A stretch of DNA of 34,357 bases from Pseudomonas oleovorans subsp. oleovorans (GTDB lineage Bacteria; Pseudomonadota; Gammaproteobacteria; Pseudomonadales; Pseudomonadaceae). The notes under the pieces are model-generated. The model did no database searches. It saw nothing but the letters and a program-made list of their open reading frames with translations, and was not told the DNA's origin. A program made the translations under genes and the position numbers. The stretch covers positions 1 to 34,357 of the forward strand of contig NZ_NIUB01000048.1 in the NCBI RefSeq assembly GCF_002197815.1. Reading direction: 5' to 3'. Below are positions 1-7,531 of this stretch, piece by piece (position 1 is the stretch's first letter; every line of letters starts with the position of its first letter).

Positions 1-169
1 CATTGGTGGGCTAAAGTGGAGCACCGCCCGGTCCACCCTACAAATCGACGCAGCGAATTTGTAGGAGCGGCGCCCCGCCGCGAAGCAGGCCGCGCGCAAT
101 TGAGAAACTTCGCCCCGGGGCGGGGCTCCTACGAAAGGCCACTTTGGTACCCTTAACTGACTGGCATTA
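1..169. mobile_element. Right part of an IS4-end mini-element (cut by window start)
   Basis: Positions 151-169 read CCTTAACTGACTGGCATTA. This is nearly the same as the right end of the 178-bp element at 20866-21043 (CTTAACTGACTGACATTA). Both also share a CCACCCTACAARTCGA stretch further inside (here about 34-49). The left end lies outside the window. The inside also carries a GTAGGAGC...GCTCCTAC inverted pair, which the other copy lacks. The resemblance of the ends to IS4-family termini is from memory. No transposase is seen, so this is a non-autonomous remnant or a composite of small repeats. Confidence 0.5.
62..132. repeat. REP-like inverted pair (GTAGGAGC...GCTCCTAC)
   Basis: A GC-rich arm starting GTAGGAGCGGCGCCCCGC (from 62) faces a complementary arm ending GGGCGGGGCTCCTAC (to 132), with about 20 bp between them. 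Paired palindromic units of this GTAGGAGCGGC type are common between Pseudomonas genes. The pair would form a strong hairpin downstream of the leftward SDR gene and could protect or end its transcript. That role is inferred. Confidence 0.55.
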
Positions 170-205
170 ATTTTCGGGTGCCTTTTTGCTGCGTGCTATC
201 TGGCC

Positions 206-973
206 TCAGGAGAGGAAGCCGCCGTCCACGTTCAGCGCCACGCCGGTGGTGTAGCTGGATGCTTCACTGGCCAGGTACAGCACTGCGCCGGCCATCTCGC
301 TCGGGTCGGCCACGCGTTTGAGCGGGATGCGCTGCAGGGCATGCTTGAGGATGGCGTCGTTCTTGGTCAGTGCCGAGGCGAACTTGGTGTCGGTCAGGCC
401 TGGCAGCAGGGCGTTGCAGCGAATGCCGAACTGCGCGCACTCCTTGGCGAACACCTTGGTCATGCTGATCACGGCGGCCTTGGTCACCGAGTAGATGCCC
501 TGGAATTCGCCGGGGGATACGCCGTTGATCGAGGCGACGTTGATGATCGAGCCACCACCGCCTGCCTTCATCAATTTGCCGCCTTCGATGGACATGAAAT
601 AGTAGCCGCGGATATTGACGTCGACCGTCTTCTGGAAGGCGCCCAGGTCGGTATCCAGCACGTTGCAGAACTGCGGGTTGGTCGCGGCGTTGTTGACCAG
701 GATGTCGAGGCGACCGAACTGTTCCTTGATCTGCGCGAAGACATTGGTGATCTGCTCCATCTCGCCGATATGGCAGGCGATGGCGGTGGCCTTGCCGCCC
801 TCGGCGGTGATGGCATCGGCCACGGCCTGGCAGCCTTCGATCTTGCGGCTGGATACGATCACGTGCGCGCCTTGCTGGGCCAGCAGCTTGGCGATGGCCT
901 CGCCGATACCGCGGCTGGCGCCGGAGACGAAGGCGATCTTGCCGTCGAGGTCGAACAGTTGGGTCTTGGACAT
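206..973 (-). CDS. Short-chain dehydrogenase/reductase (SDR)
   Basis: This is a 255-residue classical SDR, presumably a soluble NAD(P)-dependent oxidoreductase acting on a hydroxy or keto group. The Rossmann motif SGASRGIG is at residues 17-24 and NNAAT at 94-98. The catalytic set is N120, S148, Y161 and K165 (YSVTK). The C-terminal GVALNVDGGF motif is typical of the family, and the length is normal. The start codon is ATG. The gene lies 16 bp downstream of the APH-like kinase on the same strand, so the two are probably co-transcribed. An SDR beside an ACAD10/LvaA-type kinase suggests hydroxyacyl-CoA metabolism, but the substrate cannot be read from the sequence. Confidence 0.93.
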   Translation of the reverse strand: MSKTQLFDLDGKIAFVSGASRGIGEAIAKLLAQQGAHVIVSSRKIEGCQAVADAITAEGGKATAIACHIGEMEQITNVFAQIKEQFGRLDILVNNAATNPQFCNVLDTDLGAFQKTVDVNIRGYYFMSIEGGKLMKAGGGGSIINVASINGVSPGEFQGIYSVTKAAVISMTKVFAKECAQFGIRCNALLPGLTDTKFASALTKNDAILKHALQRIPLKRVADPSEMAGAVLYLASEASSYTTGVALNVDGGFLS

Positions 974-989
974 TGTGATTACCCCAGGG

Positions 990-2057
990 TTAGAGAGTGG
1001 ATTTGCCGATGACCTGCAAGCACATCTGCTCCAGCAGCTTGTTCATCTGAATGAACTGGGCGAAGCGCTTGTCCTGGGTCTGGCCGTGATAGAAGCGGTA
1101 GTAGATCTGCTGCACGATGCCGGCCAGGCGGAACAGGCCGTAGGTGTAGTAGAAGTCGAAACTGTTGATCGCGATGCCGGCTTTTTCGGCGTAATAGTCG
1201 ACGAACTGCTGGCGCGTGAGCATGCCCGGCGCGTTGCTCGGCTGGCGACGCATCAGTTGCACCGGCGCAGGGTCGCTGGCTTCGATCCAGTAGGCCAGGG
1301 TGTTGCCCAGATCCATCAGTGGGTCGCCGATGGTGGTCATCTCCCAGTCGAGCACGCCGATGATCTGCATCGGGTTGTTCGGGTCGAGGATCACGTTGTC
1401 GAAGCGGTAGTCGTTATGCACGATGCCCGGCTTGTGGTGATCGGCCGGCATCTTGTCATTGAGCCAGGCCTTGACCGGTTCCCAGGTCGGCGCGTCCGGG
1501 GTCAGGGCCTTCTCGTAGCGGTCGCTCCAGCCCTTGATCTGGCGTTCGACATAACCCTCGGGCTTGCCCAGGTCGCCCAGGCCGCAGGCGTTGTAATCGA
1601 CATTGTGCAACTCCACCAGCTTGTCGATGAAGCTCTTGCACAGCGCTTTGGTCTGCTCGGCGCTGAAATTCAGCTCGGCCGGCATTTCCGAGCGCAGGAT
1701 GATGCCCTTGACCCGCTCCATCACATAGAACTCGGCGCCGATCACCGACTCGTCGGTGCAATGCACGTAGGCTTTCGGGCAGTAGGGGAAGCCGGCATTG
1801 AGCTGGTTGAGGATGCGGTACTCGCGGCCCATGTCATGCGCCGACTTGGCTTTGTGGCCGAACGGCGGGCGGCGCAGGACGAACTCCTGCTGCGGGTACT
1901 CGATCAGGTAGGTCAGGTTCGAAGCGCCGCCGGGGAACTGGCTGATCTTGGCTGCGCCGCTCAGGCCCGGAATATTGGCTTTCAGATAAGCGTCGATGAC
2001 GCCGGCGTCGAGTTCTTCGCCGGTACGGATGCGGGTGGATTGGTCGGTGAGCGCCAT
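990..2057 (-). CDS. APH-fold phosphotransferase, ACAD10/LvaA-like
   Basis: This is a 355-residue protein of the aminoglycoside phosphotransferase/choline kinase fold. The catalytic loop HNDYRFDN is at about 214-221, and the metal-binding DWE, which stands for DFG, is at about 237-239. An N-terminal glycine-rich GGASNLTY segment and FVLRRPP hold the nucleotide-binding lobe with its likely lysine/arginine contact. Proteins of this subfamily resemble the kinase half of animal ACAD10/11 and Pseudomonas LvaA, which phosphorylates 4-hydroxyacyl-CoAs. The name therefore does not mean drug resistance. It is probably co-transcribed with the SDR downstream (16-bp gap). A 5-bp-arm inverted repeat lies about 30 bp upstream of the ATG. 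The fold assignment is firm; the substrate is inferred. Confidence 0.9.
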   Translation of the reverse strand: MALTDQSTRIRTGEELDAGVIDAYLKANIPGLSGAAKISQFPGGASNLTYLIEYPQQEFVLRRPPFGHKAKSAHDMGREYRILNQLNAGFPYCPKAYVHCTDESVIGAEFYVMERVKGIILRSEMPAELNFSAEQTKALCKSFIDKLVELHNVDYNACGLGDLGKPEGYVERQIKGWSDRYEKALTPDAPTWEPVKAWLNDKMPADHHKPGIVHNDYRFDNVILDPNNPMQIIGVLDWEMTTIGDPLMDLGNTLAYWIEASDPAPVQLMRRQPSNAPGMLTRQQFVDYYAEKAGIAINSFDFYYTYGLFRLAGIVQQIYYRFYHGQTQDKRFAQFIQMNKLLEQMCLQVIGKSTL

Positions 2058-2087
2058 GCTTATCCCTTCTGCTTATGATGGGTGCCC

Positions 2088-2106
2088 TAGATAATTGGCT
2101 AATCTA
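2088..2106. promoter_or_regulatory. Possible operator upstream of the kinase gene
   Basis: TAGATAATTGGCTAATCTA is an AT-rich interrupted palindrome with TAGAT/ATCTA arms. It sits about 30 bp before the kinase start in otherwise GC-rich DNA. The position suits a promoter or operator, but the arms are short and no regulator is adjacent. Confidence 0.25.
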
Positions 2107-2222
2107 ATGCTGCACTCAGGCTGCCACAAGCAATACGCGCCGTTATAGGCGGGCGTGTTGCACCTCGATCAAACTGCCTGATCAGTCATTTCGGTTTGTC
2201 GCCTTGGCCGCAAATCACGGGC

Positions 2223-2254
2223 AAAAAAAACCGGAGTGCCAGGACTCCGGTTTT
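2223..2254 (-). terminator. Intrinsic terminator of the SCP2 gene
   Basis: The arms CCGGAGT (2231-2237) and ACTCCGG (2244-2250) form a 7-bp hairpin, extended by A-T pairs. On the minus strand it is followed by eight T residues (the A-run at 2223-2230). It lies 25 bp past the SCP2 stop and separates that gene from the kinase/SDR pair. Confidence 0.9.
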
Positions 2255-2278
2255 CGTGCTTTGCGCTCAGCTCGCCGA

Positions 2279-2590
2279 TCAGACCGGGAACAGTTCGCCC
2301 AGCTTCATCGCCAGCATCATGTCGCCTTCGGCGCGCAGCTTGCCAGCCATGAAAGCCTGCATGCCGTCGGTTTCGCCGCTGACGATGCCCTTGAGGGTTT
2401 CGCTGTCCATGATCAGGGTCACGTTGGCGTTCGGGTTGTCGCCTTGCTCGAGGGCGCAGGTGCCGTCTTTGACGATCAGCGCGTAGTTCTCGCCATCTTC
2501 GATGTTGAATTGGAATACCAGATCCAGGCCTGCAGCGGCGCTGGCGTTGAACTTGGACTGCATGGTTTGGGCGATGTCAGCAACACTCAT
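2279..2590 (-). CDS. SCP2 sterol-binding domain protein
   Basis: This 103-residue stand-alone SCP2 domain is a small soluble fold that binds lipids or fatty acyl-CoA. The typical pattern is visible: an N-terminal helix (IAQTMQSKFN), the strand GLDLVFQFNIEDGENYALIVKDG, and the C-terminal DGMQAFMAGKLRAEGDMMLAMKL that closes the hydrophobic pocket. It lacks a signal peptide and has the usual bacterial length. The gene is 56 bp downstream of the histidine phosphatase gene on the same strand and ends at a strong terminator. The proteins next to it fit a lipid or acyl-CoA setting. Its exact ligand is unknown. Confidence 0.92.
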   Translation of the reverse strand: MSVADIAQTMQSKFNASAAAGLDLVFQFNIEDGENYALIVKDGTCALEQGDNPNANVTLIMDSETLKGIVSGETDGMQAFMAGKLRAEGDMMLAMKLGELFPV

Positions 2591-2646
2591 GGTCTTATCC
2601 TTTTTCGGTTTTTTCGCGCAGCCTCACGGCCGCAGTGGGCTGGAGC

Positions 2647-3348
2647 TCATCGGTAGGTGATAAGCTCCGGCGCCTTCAGCAGCTGTAAATGCACATGGCT
2701 GTTGAAGGAAGCCAGACTCACCTCGCTGCCGCGGAATTTCAGCTGGCTGAGCGAGGTATTGACGATTTGCCAATTCAGTTCGAAGGCCTTTGCCGCCGGT
2801 ACACCGGTAAGCAGGCGGAGCAGGGCGGTGATGGTGCCACCGGAGGTGAACACGGCGATATTCTGTTTGCTGGTGGCTTGTTCGAGGATGCGCCGCAGAC
2901 CGCCTTCGACCTGTTCGACATAGGCCTGCCAGCTTTGCAGGCCGGGCTTGTCATGCTCCCCGGAAATCCAGCGGCCGATCAGCTTGGCGAACAGACGCTG
3001 GAACTCGGCGCGGCTCTGCGCACCGTTGCGCAGGATATGCAGGGCTTCGGGTTCTTCTTCCGGCAGCAGATCCGGCAGCAGCGTGCGAATCACCGCATCG
3101 GCGTCGAATTCGTTGAAGGCTTCGTCGATATCCAGCGCTGGCGCCCTGCTCATGTGCTGCAGGGCGGCGTTGGCAGTGTGTTGCTGGCGGCGCAGGCTGC
3201 CACTGACGCAACGATCGAGACTGATGCCGAGTTGCTCCAAGTGCTTGCCCAGCACTTCGGCCTGGCGCACGCCGACGGGAGACAGGACATCGTAGTCGTC
3301 TGCACCGAATGAGGCCTGGCCATGTCGAATCAGATAGATGCTGCCCAC
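2647..3348 (-). CDS. Histidine phosphatase family protein
   Basis: This 233-residue protein of the phosphoglycerate-mutase-like (histidine phosphatase) superfamily opens with LIRHGQASFG. The RHG motif carries the histidine that becomes phosphorylated. A later FTSGGTITALL segment takes the place where the family has its second active-site histidine (usually a GH or SHG pattern). That histidine is not obvious here, which makes it a divergent member. The start used is GTG at 3348; there is no ATG that keeps the LIRHG motif. It is probably co-transcribed with the SCP2 gene. The substrate is unknown; it could be a sugar or acyl phosphate. Confidence 0.85.
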   Translation of the reverse strand: MGSIYLIRHGQASFGADDYDVLSPVGVRQAEVLGKHLEQLGISLDRCVSGSLRRQQHTANAALQHMSRAPALDIDEAFNEFDADAVIRTLLPDLLPEEEPEALHILRNGAQSRAEFQRLFAKLIGRWISGEHDKPGLQSWQAYVEQVEGGLRRILEQATSKQNIAVFTSGGTITALLRLLTGVPAAKAFELNWQIVNTSLSQLKFRGSEVSLASFNSHVHLQLLKAPELITYR

Positions 3349-3419
3349 GTCCGTATTGGTCCCGGCACGTTGAATGTTTGGCGAGGGTATGAGGAAGCTC
3401 GGGGGCTGTCAACGAAAAA

Positions 3420-3448
3420 ACATACGCTTGTTTGAATTGCTTGTATGT
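3420..3448. promoter_or_regulatory. Inverted repeat in the phosphatase/sohB divergent promoter
   Basis: ACATAC (3420-3425) and GTATGT (3443-3448) are perfect 6-bp arms around a 17-bp AT-rich centre, in the roughly 200-bp gap between two divergent genes. The centre contains TTGTTTGAATTGC. Placement suits a regulator site or promoter, but this is pattern recognition only. Confidence 0.25.
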
Positions 3449-3547
3449 CCATTGTGCAGTGCTGCCGCGCTTGGCCGGCGAGGCGCTGCGCCGGTATGCT
3501 TGGGGCTTTGTGCGCCCAGGCGCCGCTGCATTGTCCAAGGGGGATCC

Positions 3548-4567
3548 GTGGAGTTTCTTAGCGAGTACGCCAGCTTTCTGGCGAAAACCCTGACCCTGGT
3601 GGTCGCCATCGTCGTGGTACTGGTGGCTGTTGCTGCCACACGCGGCAAGGGGCGGCGCGCCGGGGGGCAACTGCAGGTGCAGAAGCTCAATGATTTCTAC
3701 AAGGATCTGCGTGAGCGCCTGGAGCACAGTGTGTTGTCCAAGGATCAGCTCAAGGCCACGCGCAAGGCGCAGGCCAAGGCCGCCAAGCAGGAGAAGAAAA
3801 CACCGCCGAGCAAACCGCGCGTGTTCGTGCTGGATTTCGATGGTGATATCAAGGCCTCTGCGACCGACAACCTGCGCCATGAAGTGACCGCGCTGCTGTC
3901 GATGGCCAAGGCCGAGGATGAAGTGGTGCTGCGCCTGGAAAGTGGTGGTGGCATGGTGCACAGCTACGGTCTCGCGTCCTCTCAACTGGTACGCATCCGC
4001 GATGCCGGCATTCCGCTGACCGTGTGCGTGGACAAGGTGGCCGCCAGCGGCGGCTACATGATGGCCTGCATCGGCCAGAAGATTCTCAGTGCGCCTTTTG
4101 CCATCCTCGGCTCCATTGGCGTGGTGGCGCAGTTGCCTAACGTGCATCGTCTGCTGAAGAAGCACGAAATCGATTTCGAGGTGCTGACGGCCGGCGAATA
4201 CAAGCGCACGCTGACCGTATTCGGTGAGAACACCGAAAAGGGCCGGGAGAAATTCCAGGAAGACCTGGAGACCACCCACGAACTGTTCAAAGGCTTCGTT
4301 GCCCGTTACCGCCCTCAGCTGGACATCGATGCCATCGCCACCGGTGAGGTCTGGCTGGGCATTGCGGCGCAAGAGCGCCTGCTGGTGGATGAACTGAAGA
4401 CCAGCGACCAGTACCTGGCCGAGCGCGCCGCCGAGGCTGAGCTGTTCTATCTGCATTTCGTTCATAAAAAGAGTTTGCAGGAGCGTGTCGGGCTGGCGGC
4501 CAGCATGGCGGCAGATCGCTTCGTCCTGACCTGGCTGAGCAGACTCAATCAGCAACGTTTCTGGTAA
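3548..4567 (+). CDS. sohB: SohB inner-membrane serine peptidase (S49 family)
   Basis: This 339-residue signal-peptide-peptidase-like protease is anchored in the inner membrane, with the catalytic domain in the periplasm by family analogy. One hydrophobic helix lies at about residues 8-30. A charged, lysine-rich linker follows, then the S49 domain. The likely nucleophile is S167 in AASGGYMMA and the likely general base is K219 in TAGEYKRT, the Ser-Lys dyad of the family. The start chosen is GTG at 3548, with AAGGGGGA just before it. The open frame reaches back to 3374, but the extra 58 residues are arginine- and cysteine-rich and unlike the family. Length is near that of E. coli SohB. Confidence 0.93.
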   Translation: MEFLSEYASFLAKTLTLVVAIVVVLVAVAATRGKGRRAGGQLQVQKLNDFYKDLRERLEHSVLSKDQLKATRKAQAKAAKQEKKTPPSKPRVFVLDFDGDIKASATDNLRHEVTALLSMAKAEDEVVLRLESGGGMVHSYGLASSQLVRIRDAGIPLTVCVDKVAASGGYMMACIGQKILSAPFAILGSIGVVAQLPNVHRLLKKHEIDFEVLTAGEYKRTLTVFGENTEKGREKFQEDLETTHELFKGFVARYRPQLDIDAIATGEVWLGIAAQERLLVDELKTSDQYLAERAAEAELFYLHFVHKKSLQERVGLAASMAADRFVLTWLSRLNQQRFW

Positions 4568-4603
4568 GAGCACGCCACCGAACAACGACAAGAGGAGAAG
4601 GTG

Positions 4604-5593
4604 ATGACTGAATTCAAGGCTTTACTGGTCAGCGAGGGTGCCGATGGCAGTTTTCGGCGCCAGGTAGTAGCCCGGCAGATCGAGGATCTGCCCGCAGGCG
4701 ATCTGCTGATCCGCGTGCGCTATTCCTCGCTCAACTACAAGGATGCGCTGTCGGCCAGCGGCAATCGCGGGGTTACCAAGCAGTATCCGCATACGCCGGG
4801 CATCGACGCCGCTGGCGTGGTGGAGGCGTCCGCCGTGGCCGAGTTCGCCGTGGGCGACGAGGTGATCGTCACTGGCTACGACCTGGGCATGAACACTGCC
4901 GGTGGTTTCGGCCAGTACATCCGCGTACCGGCGGCCTGGGCGATCAAGCGCCCACAAGGCTTGCCGCTGCGCGAGGCGATGATTCTCGGCACCGCCGGCC
5001 TGACCGCCGCGCTATGCGTGGACAAGCTGGAGCAGGCCGGCGTTACTCCGGAGTCCGGCACCATGCTGGTCACCGGTGCCACGGGCGGCGTTGGCAGCAT
5101 CGCCGTGGTGCTCCTCAAGCAGCTCGGTTATCGCGTAGCCGCCGCGACCGGCAAGGCCGAACAGGGCGATTTCCTGCGTGGTCTCGGTGCTGACGAGATC
5201 GTCAGCCGCGAAGAGCTGCAGCAAGGTAGTGAGCGGCCGATGCTCAAGGAATGCTGGGCGGGAGCGGTAGACACAGTGGGTGGCGACATCCTGTTCAATG
5301 TGGTCAAGTCGCTGCGCCACAGCGGCAGCGTGGCCTGTTGCGGGCTGACTGCTGGCGTCGGCTTCCAGGGCAGCGTACTGCCGTTCATCCTGCGCGGGGT
5401 CAACCTGCTTGGCGTGGATTCGGTGGAACTGCCGCTGGTGGTCAAGGCGTCGATGTGGGACAAGCTGTCGTTGCAGTGGAAGCTCGATCTCTCGGCGCTG
5501 TGCCAGGAAGTCGGTCTGGAAGAGCTGCCGGCGGCCATCGAACGGATACTGGCTGGCGGCATGGTCGGTCGCGTGCTGGTGCGACTCGATTGA
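4604..5593 (+). CDS. acuI: YhdH/AcuI-type acrylyl-CoA reductase, MDR superfamily
   Basis: This 329-residue medium-chain dehydrogenase/reductase belongs to the zinc-independent quinone-oxidoreductase branch. The best-known members (AcuI, YhdH) reduce acrylyl-CoA to propionyl-CoA with NADPH. Family marks are SSLNYKDALSASGNRGVTK near the N-terminus, HTPGIDAAGVV, and the cofactor motif TGATGGVGS. ATG 4604 is preferred over the overlapping GTG at 4601 because of the AGAGGAGAAG ribosome site just upstream. The gene is 36 bp after sohB and may share its transcript. A convergent hairpin ends it. The activity is inferred from the family. Confidence 0.88.
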   Translation: MTEFKALLVSEGADGSFRRQVVARQIEDLPAGDLLIRVRYSSLNYKDALSASGNRGVTKQYPHTPGIDAAGVVEASAVAEFAVGDEVIVTGYDLGMNTAGGFGQYIRVPAAWAIKRPQGLPLREAMILGTAGLTAALCVDKLEQAGVTPESGTMLVTGATGGVGSIAVVLLKQLGYRVAAATGKAEQGDFLRGLGADEIVSREELQQGSERPMLKECWAGAVDTVGGDILFNVVKSLRHSGSVACCGLTAGVGFQGSVLPFILRGVNLLGVDSVELPLVVKASMWDKLSLQWKLDLSALCQEVGLEELPAAIERILAGGMVGRVLVRLD

Positions 5594-5600
5594 GTGGAAC

Positions 5601-5625
5601 AGAGGCCCGTCGATGACGGGCCTCT
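5601..5625. terminator. Bidirectional hairpin between convergent genes
   Basis: AGAGGCCCGTC (5601-5611) pairs perfectly with GACGGGCCTCT (5615-5625) around a GAT loop. It sits between the ends of the reductase gene (+) and the hotdog gene (-). The T-tract after it is poor (GCATTT), so it is a moderate terminator in either direction. Confidence 0.65.
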
Positions 5626-5630
5626 GCATT

Positions 5631-5969
5631 TCAGGCCTGGCTGACGCACATGGTGATTTCGGCGCGGAACACCGGCTTGTCACCGACGTAGGCCATCACC
5701 GGCACCTTGATGTCGCCGGTCTGATCCCAATCCACCGCGCTGCCAGCGGCAACCGTGCGGATGTCTCCGTCGGCCTTGGCCAGGTATTCCACCGTCATCC
5801 CTTTGGGAATCCAGCGGCAACCGTTAGGAATGGAGGCGTCGGTCATGCTGCCGGCGGCAAGTTCGGCAGCATTGCACAGGGCGATGGCATGCACCCTACC
5901 GATATGATTCAGCACTTCACGATGTTTGGCGAAGCGGACCTCGGCATAGCCGGGGCGCAGCTCGACCAT
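5631..5969 (-). pseudogene. Hotdog-fold (DUF4442-like) protein, 5' end lost
   Basis: From about M at 5969 the frame encodes a typical hotdog thioesterase-like domain: MVELRPGYAEV, then NHIGRVHAIALCNAAELAAG, DASIPNGCRWIPKGMTVEY and the C-terminal FRAEITMCVS. Family members I know are about 150-160 residues and have some 40 residues before ELRPGY. Here that part is missing. The frame stays open to 6110, but beyond 5970 it is only the antisense of a TetR-gene remnant, so the apparent 159-residue protein is a chimera. The promoter and the first quarter of the gene were probably deleted together with the start of the divergent TetR gene. A 112-residue product from 5969 cannot be ruled out, but no ribosome site is evident. 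Confidence 0.7.
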
Positions 5970-5975
5970 CGGCGG

Positions 5976-6254
5976 GGCGATGCACTGCGCGAAGCCAATC
6001 GCCAGCATTTCGCACAGATTCTCACGGCGCTCGCCGAGTACCGTCGGCAGGGACTGTTCAAGGCGCTGCCTGATGACTGTTTCGCCTCGGTGGTGATCGG
6101 CCCGACGCATGACCTGGCGCGCAACTGGCTGGCTGGCCGCACCCAGAACGAGCTGGGCGAGTGCCGCGAGCTACTGGCGCAGATCGCCTGGGATAGCGTG
6201 AAAAAAGTGGCTAACCGAAGCGATAGATATCCATCCCCAGGGCGCCGTAGGTGA
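5976..6254 (+). pseudogene. C-terminal remnant of a TetR-family regulator
   Basis: The plus-strand frame from 5976 encodes about 92 residues. They contain HFAQILTALAEYRRQGLF, then LPDDCFASVVIGPTHDLARNWLAG and ELLAQIAWDSVK. This is the ligand-domain tail pattern of TetR/AcrR regulators. The N-terminal DNA-binding helix-turn-helix and about half of the protein are absent. The frame upstream of 5976 is antisense to the hotdog gene. The frame runs on to 6254, overlapping the end of the convergent dioxygenase gene by 44 bp. It cannot make a working regulator. Family assignment is by pattern and is likely but unconfirmed. Confidence 0.65.
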
Positions 6255-6978
6255 AACCGCTGTGCTCAATCGTGAAGGTACCGCCAGCACCACGTGCGAA
6301 GAACAGCGGTAGCAGATGTTCTTCGGTAGGGTGATTGCGTACGGCATTCGGCGCCAGCAGTCGGTAATGGTGCAAGGCCTCTTCGTCGTTCGCTTCGAGC
6401 TTTTCCACCACCCAGTCGCGAAACGCCTTGGCCCAGGGTGTGATGACGTCCGGGCCGGCACGCCAGTTCAGCTCGCCCAGGTTATGGGTGATGCTGCCGG
6501 AGCCAATTAGCAGGATGCCTTGTGCACGCAGGCTGGCCAGAGCACGGCCCACGCGGGTCTGCAACTCGGGGCCGAGGCGGCTGGGTAGCGATAGCTGCAG
6601 AACAGGGATGTCGGCTTGCGGATACATCAGCGACAGTGGCACCCAAGCACCATGGTCGAAGGGGCGTTGCGCATCGAGCTGTGCGGACAGACCCACGTCG
6701 TTCAGTTGCTGGGCGATCTGCTCGGCCAGCTTCGGTGCGCCGGGGGCCGGATACTGCACCGCATACAGCTCGGCTGGAAAGCCGCCGAAGTCGTGCCAGG
6801 TCTGCGGGTGTTCGCCCGCCGTCAGCAGCAGGCGCTGGCTTTCCCAGTGCGCCGACACCACCACTATGGCGTTGGGTCTGGGTATATCGGCGGCCAGTTT
6901 GGCCAGCGCCGGGCCGCTGGCACCGGGCTCCAGGGCCAACATGGGGGAACCATGGGAAATGAACAGGCTGGGCAGCAT
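6211..6978 (-). CDS. 4,5-DOPA dioxygenase extradiol family protein (YgiD-like)
   Basis: This 255-residue class III extradiol ring-cleavage dioxygenase is of the LigB/YgiD type. The likely metal-site histidines lie in LFISHGSPML near the N-terminus, in VVSAHWES, in GSGSITHNLGEL and in the C-terminal HPTEEHLLPL. PFDHGAWVPL is another family mark. The start is ATG 6978 because GGAGGTCGTC lies directly before it. A longer start at 7002 adds eight residues not seen in the family. YgiD-type enzymes open the ring of L-DOPA in vitro; the natural substrate is often unknown. It is an intact gene surrounded by decayed ones. Confidence 0.93.
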   Translation of the reverse strand: MLPSLFISHGSPMLALEPGASGPALAKLAADIPRPNAIVVVSAHWESQRLLLTAGEHPQTWHDFGGFPAELYAVQYPAPGAPKLAEQIAQQLNDVGLSAQLDAQRPFDHGAWVPLSLMYPQADIPVLQLSLPSRLGPELQTRVGRALASLRAQGILLIGSGSITHNLGELNWRAGPDVITPWAKAFRDWVVEKLEANDEEALHHYRLLAPNAVRNHPTEEHLLPLFFARGAGGTFTIEHSGFTYGALGMDIYRFG

Positions 6979-7070
6979 GACGACCTCCAGAAATGTGCTC
7001 ACATTTTCTCCGAGGTCTTCATCGATTAATAATGATGTTTTTCCGCGGTATCAATCGACTGGTTAGATGT

Positions 7071-7530
7071 TTAGCGCAGGTTGGCGCCAAACGCGGTCTC
7101 GATATTGATGCCCAGGCTGAGCACGCCGAGAAACTGCCCATCCCGTGGGTCGTGAATAGGCGCAGAAACCTTGCTCTGAAAGCTCTGGGTCGAACCATCG
7201 TACTCGATATCGCCGATATGGATCTGGCCAGGCGCATGGCTTGTCGAAAGTCATCTTCGTCAGCTTGCCAATAATCGCTGGTGACCATCGCTGATGGCGA
7301 CTAATTGGCCGGAGTGGTCGCTGAGTGCGGAAGATCTTATTGAGCAGGAGGTGATGTTGACGCGCTATGTTGGTCATCAGGCGTGATGGTGGCGTCTGCT
7401 GCAGGCGACGGATCAGTGGCTTTTCCTCAAGCAGGAGCTCACGCAGCCATTGCCGGTCCAGTTCGTTAATGCGCTCCATGCTCGTATTGCGCGTGGCTAC
7501 CTGGCGAAGGGCGTTCAACAGTTCGTCATG
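7071..7530 (-). pseudogene. PDC/Cache-type sensor protein remnant, frameshifted
   Basis: Three frames on the minus strand join into one protein. They begin with ERINELDRQWLRELLLEEKP and a segment ending LSDHSGQLVAISDG. They continue after a shift near 7285 as SDYWQADEDDFRQA, and after a second shift near 7240 as GQIHIGDIEYDGSTQSF, then VSAPIHDPRDGQFLGVLSLG, ending at TTA 7071-7073. The last part is the typical C-terminal half of a PDC sensor domain. The N-terminus and signal peptide are missing, and the frame ends at the 54-bp element at 7532. With two frameshifts and a lost start, it is dead. The sequence is still readable, so the decay is fairly recent. Confidence 0.72.
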
Positions 7531-7531
7531 C

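Noticed and set aside
990..2057. Aminoglycoside resistance gene
   Set aside because: The APH fold is shared by many metabolic kinases, and the sequence and SDR neighbour point to the ACAD10/LvaA branch.
615..2078. 487-codon plus-strand frame over the SDR and kinase genes
   Set aside because: It is antisense to two well-recognised genes with short spacing; composition is of shadow type.
2951..4591. 546-codon minus-strand frame spanning the phosphatase, the promoter gap and sohB
   Set aside because: It crosses an intergenic promoter region and two real genes and has no family pattern.
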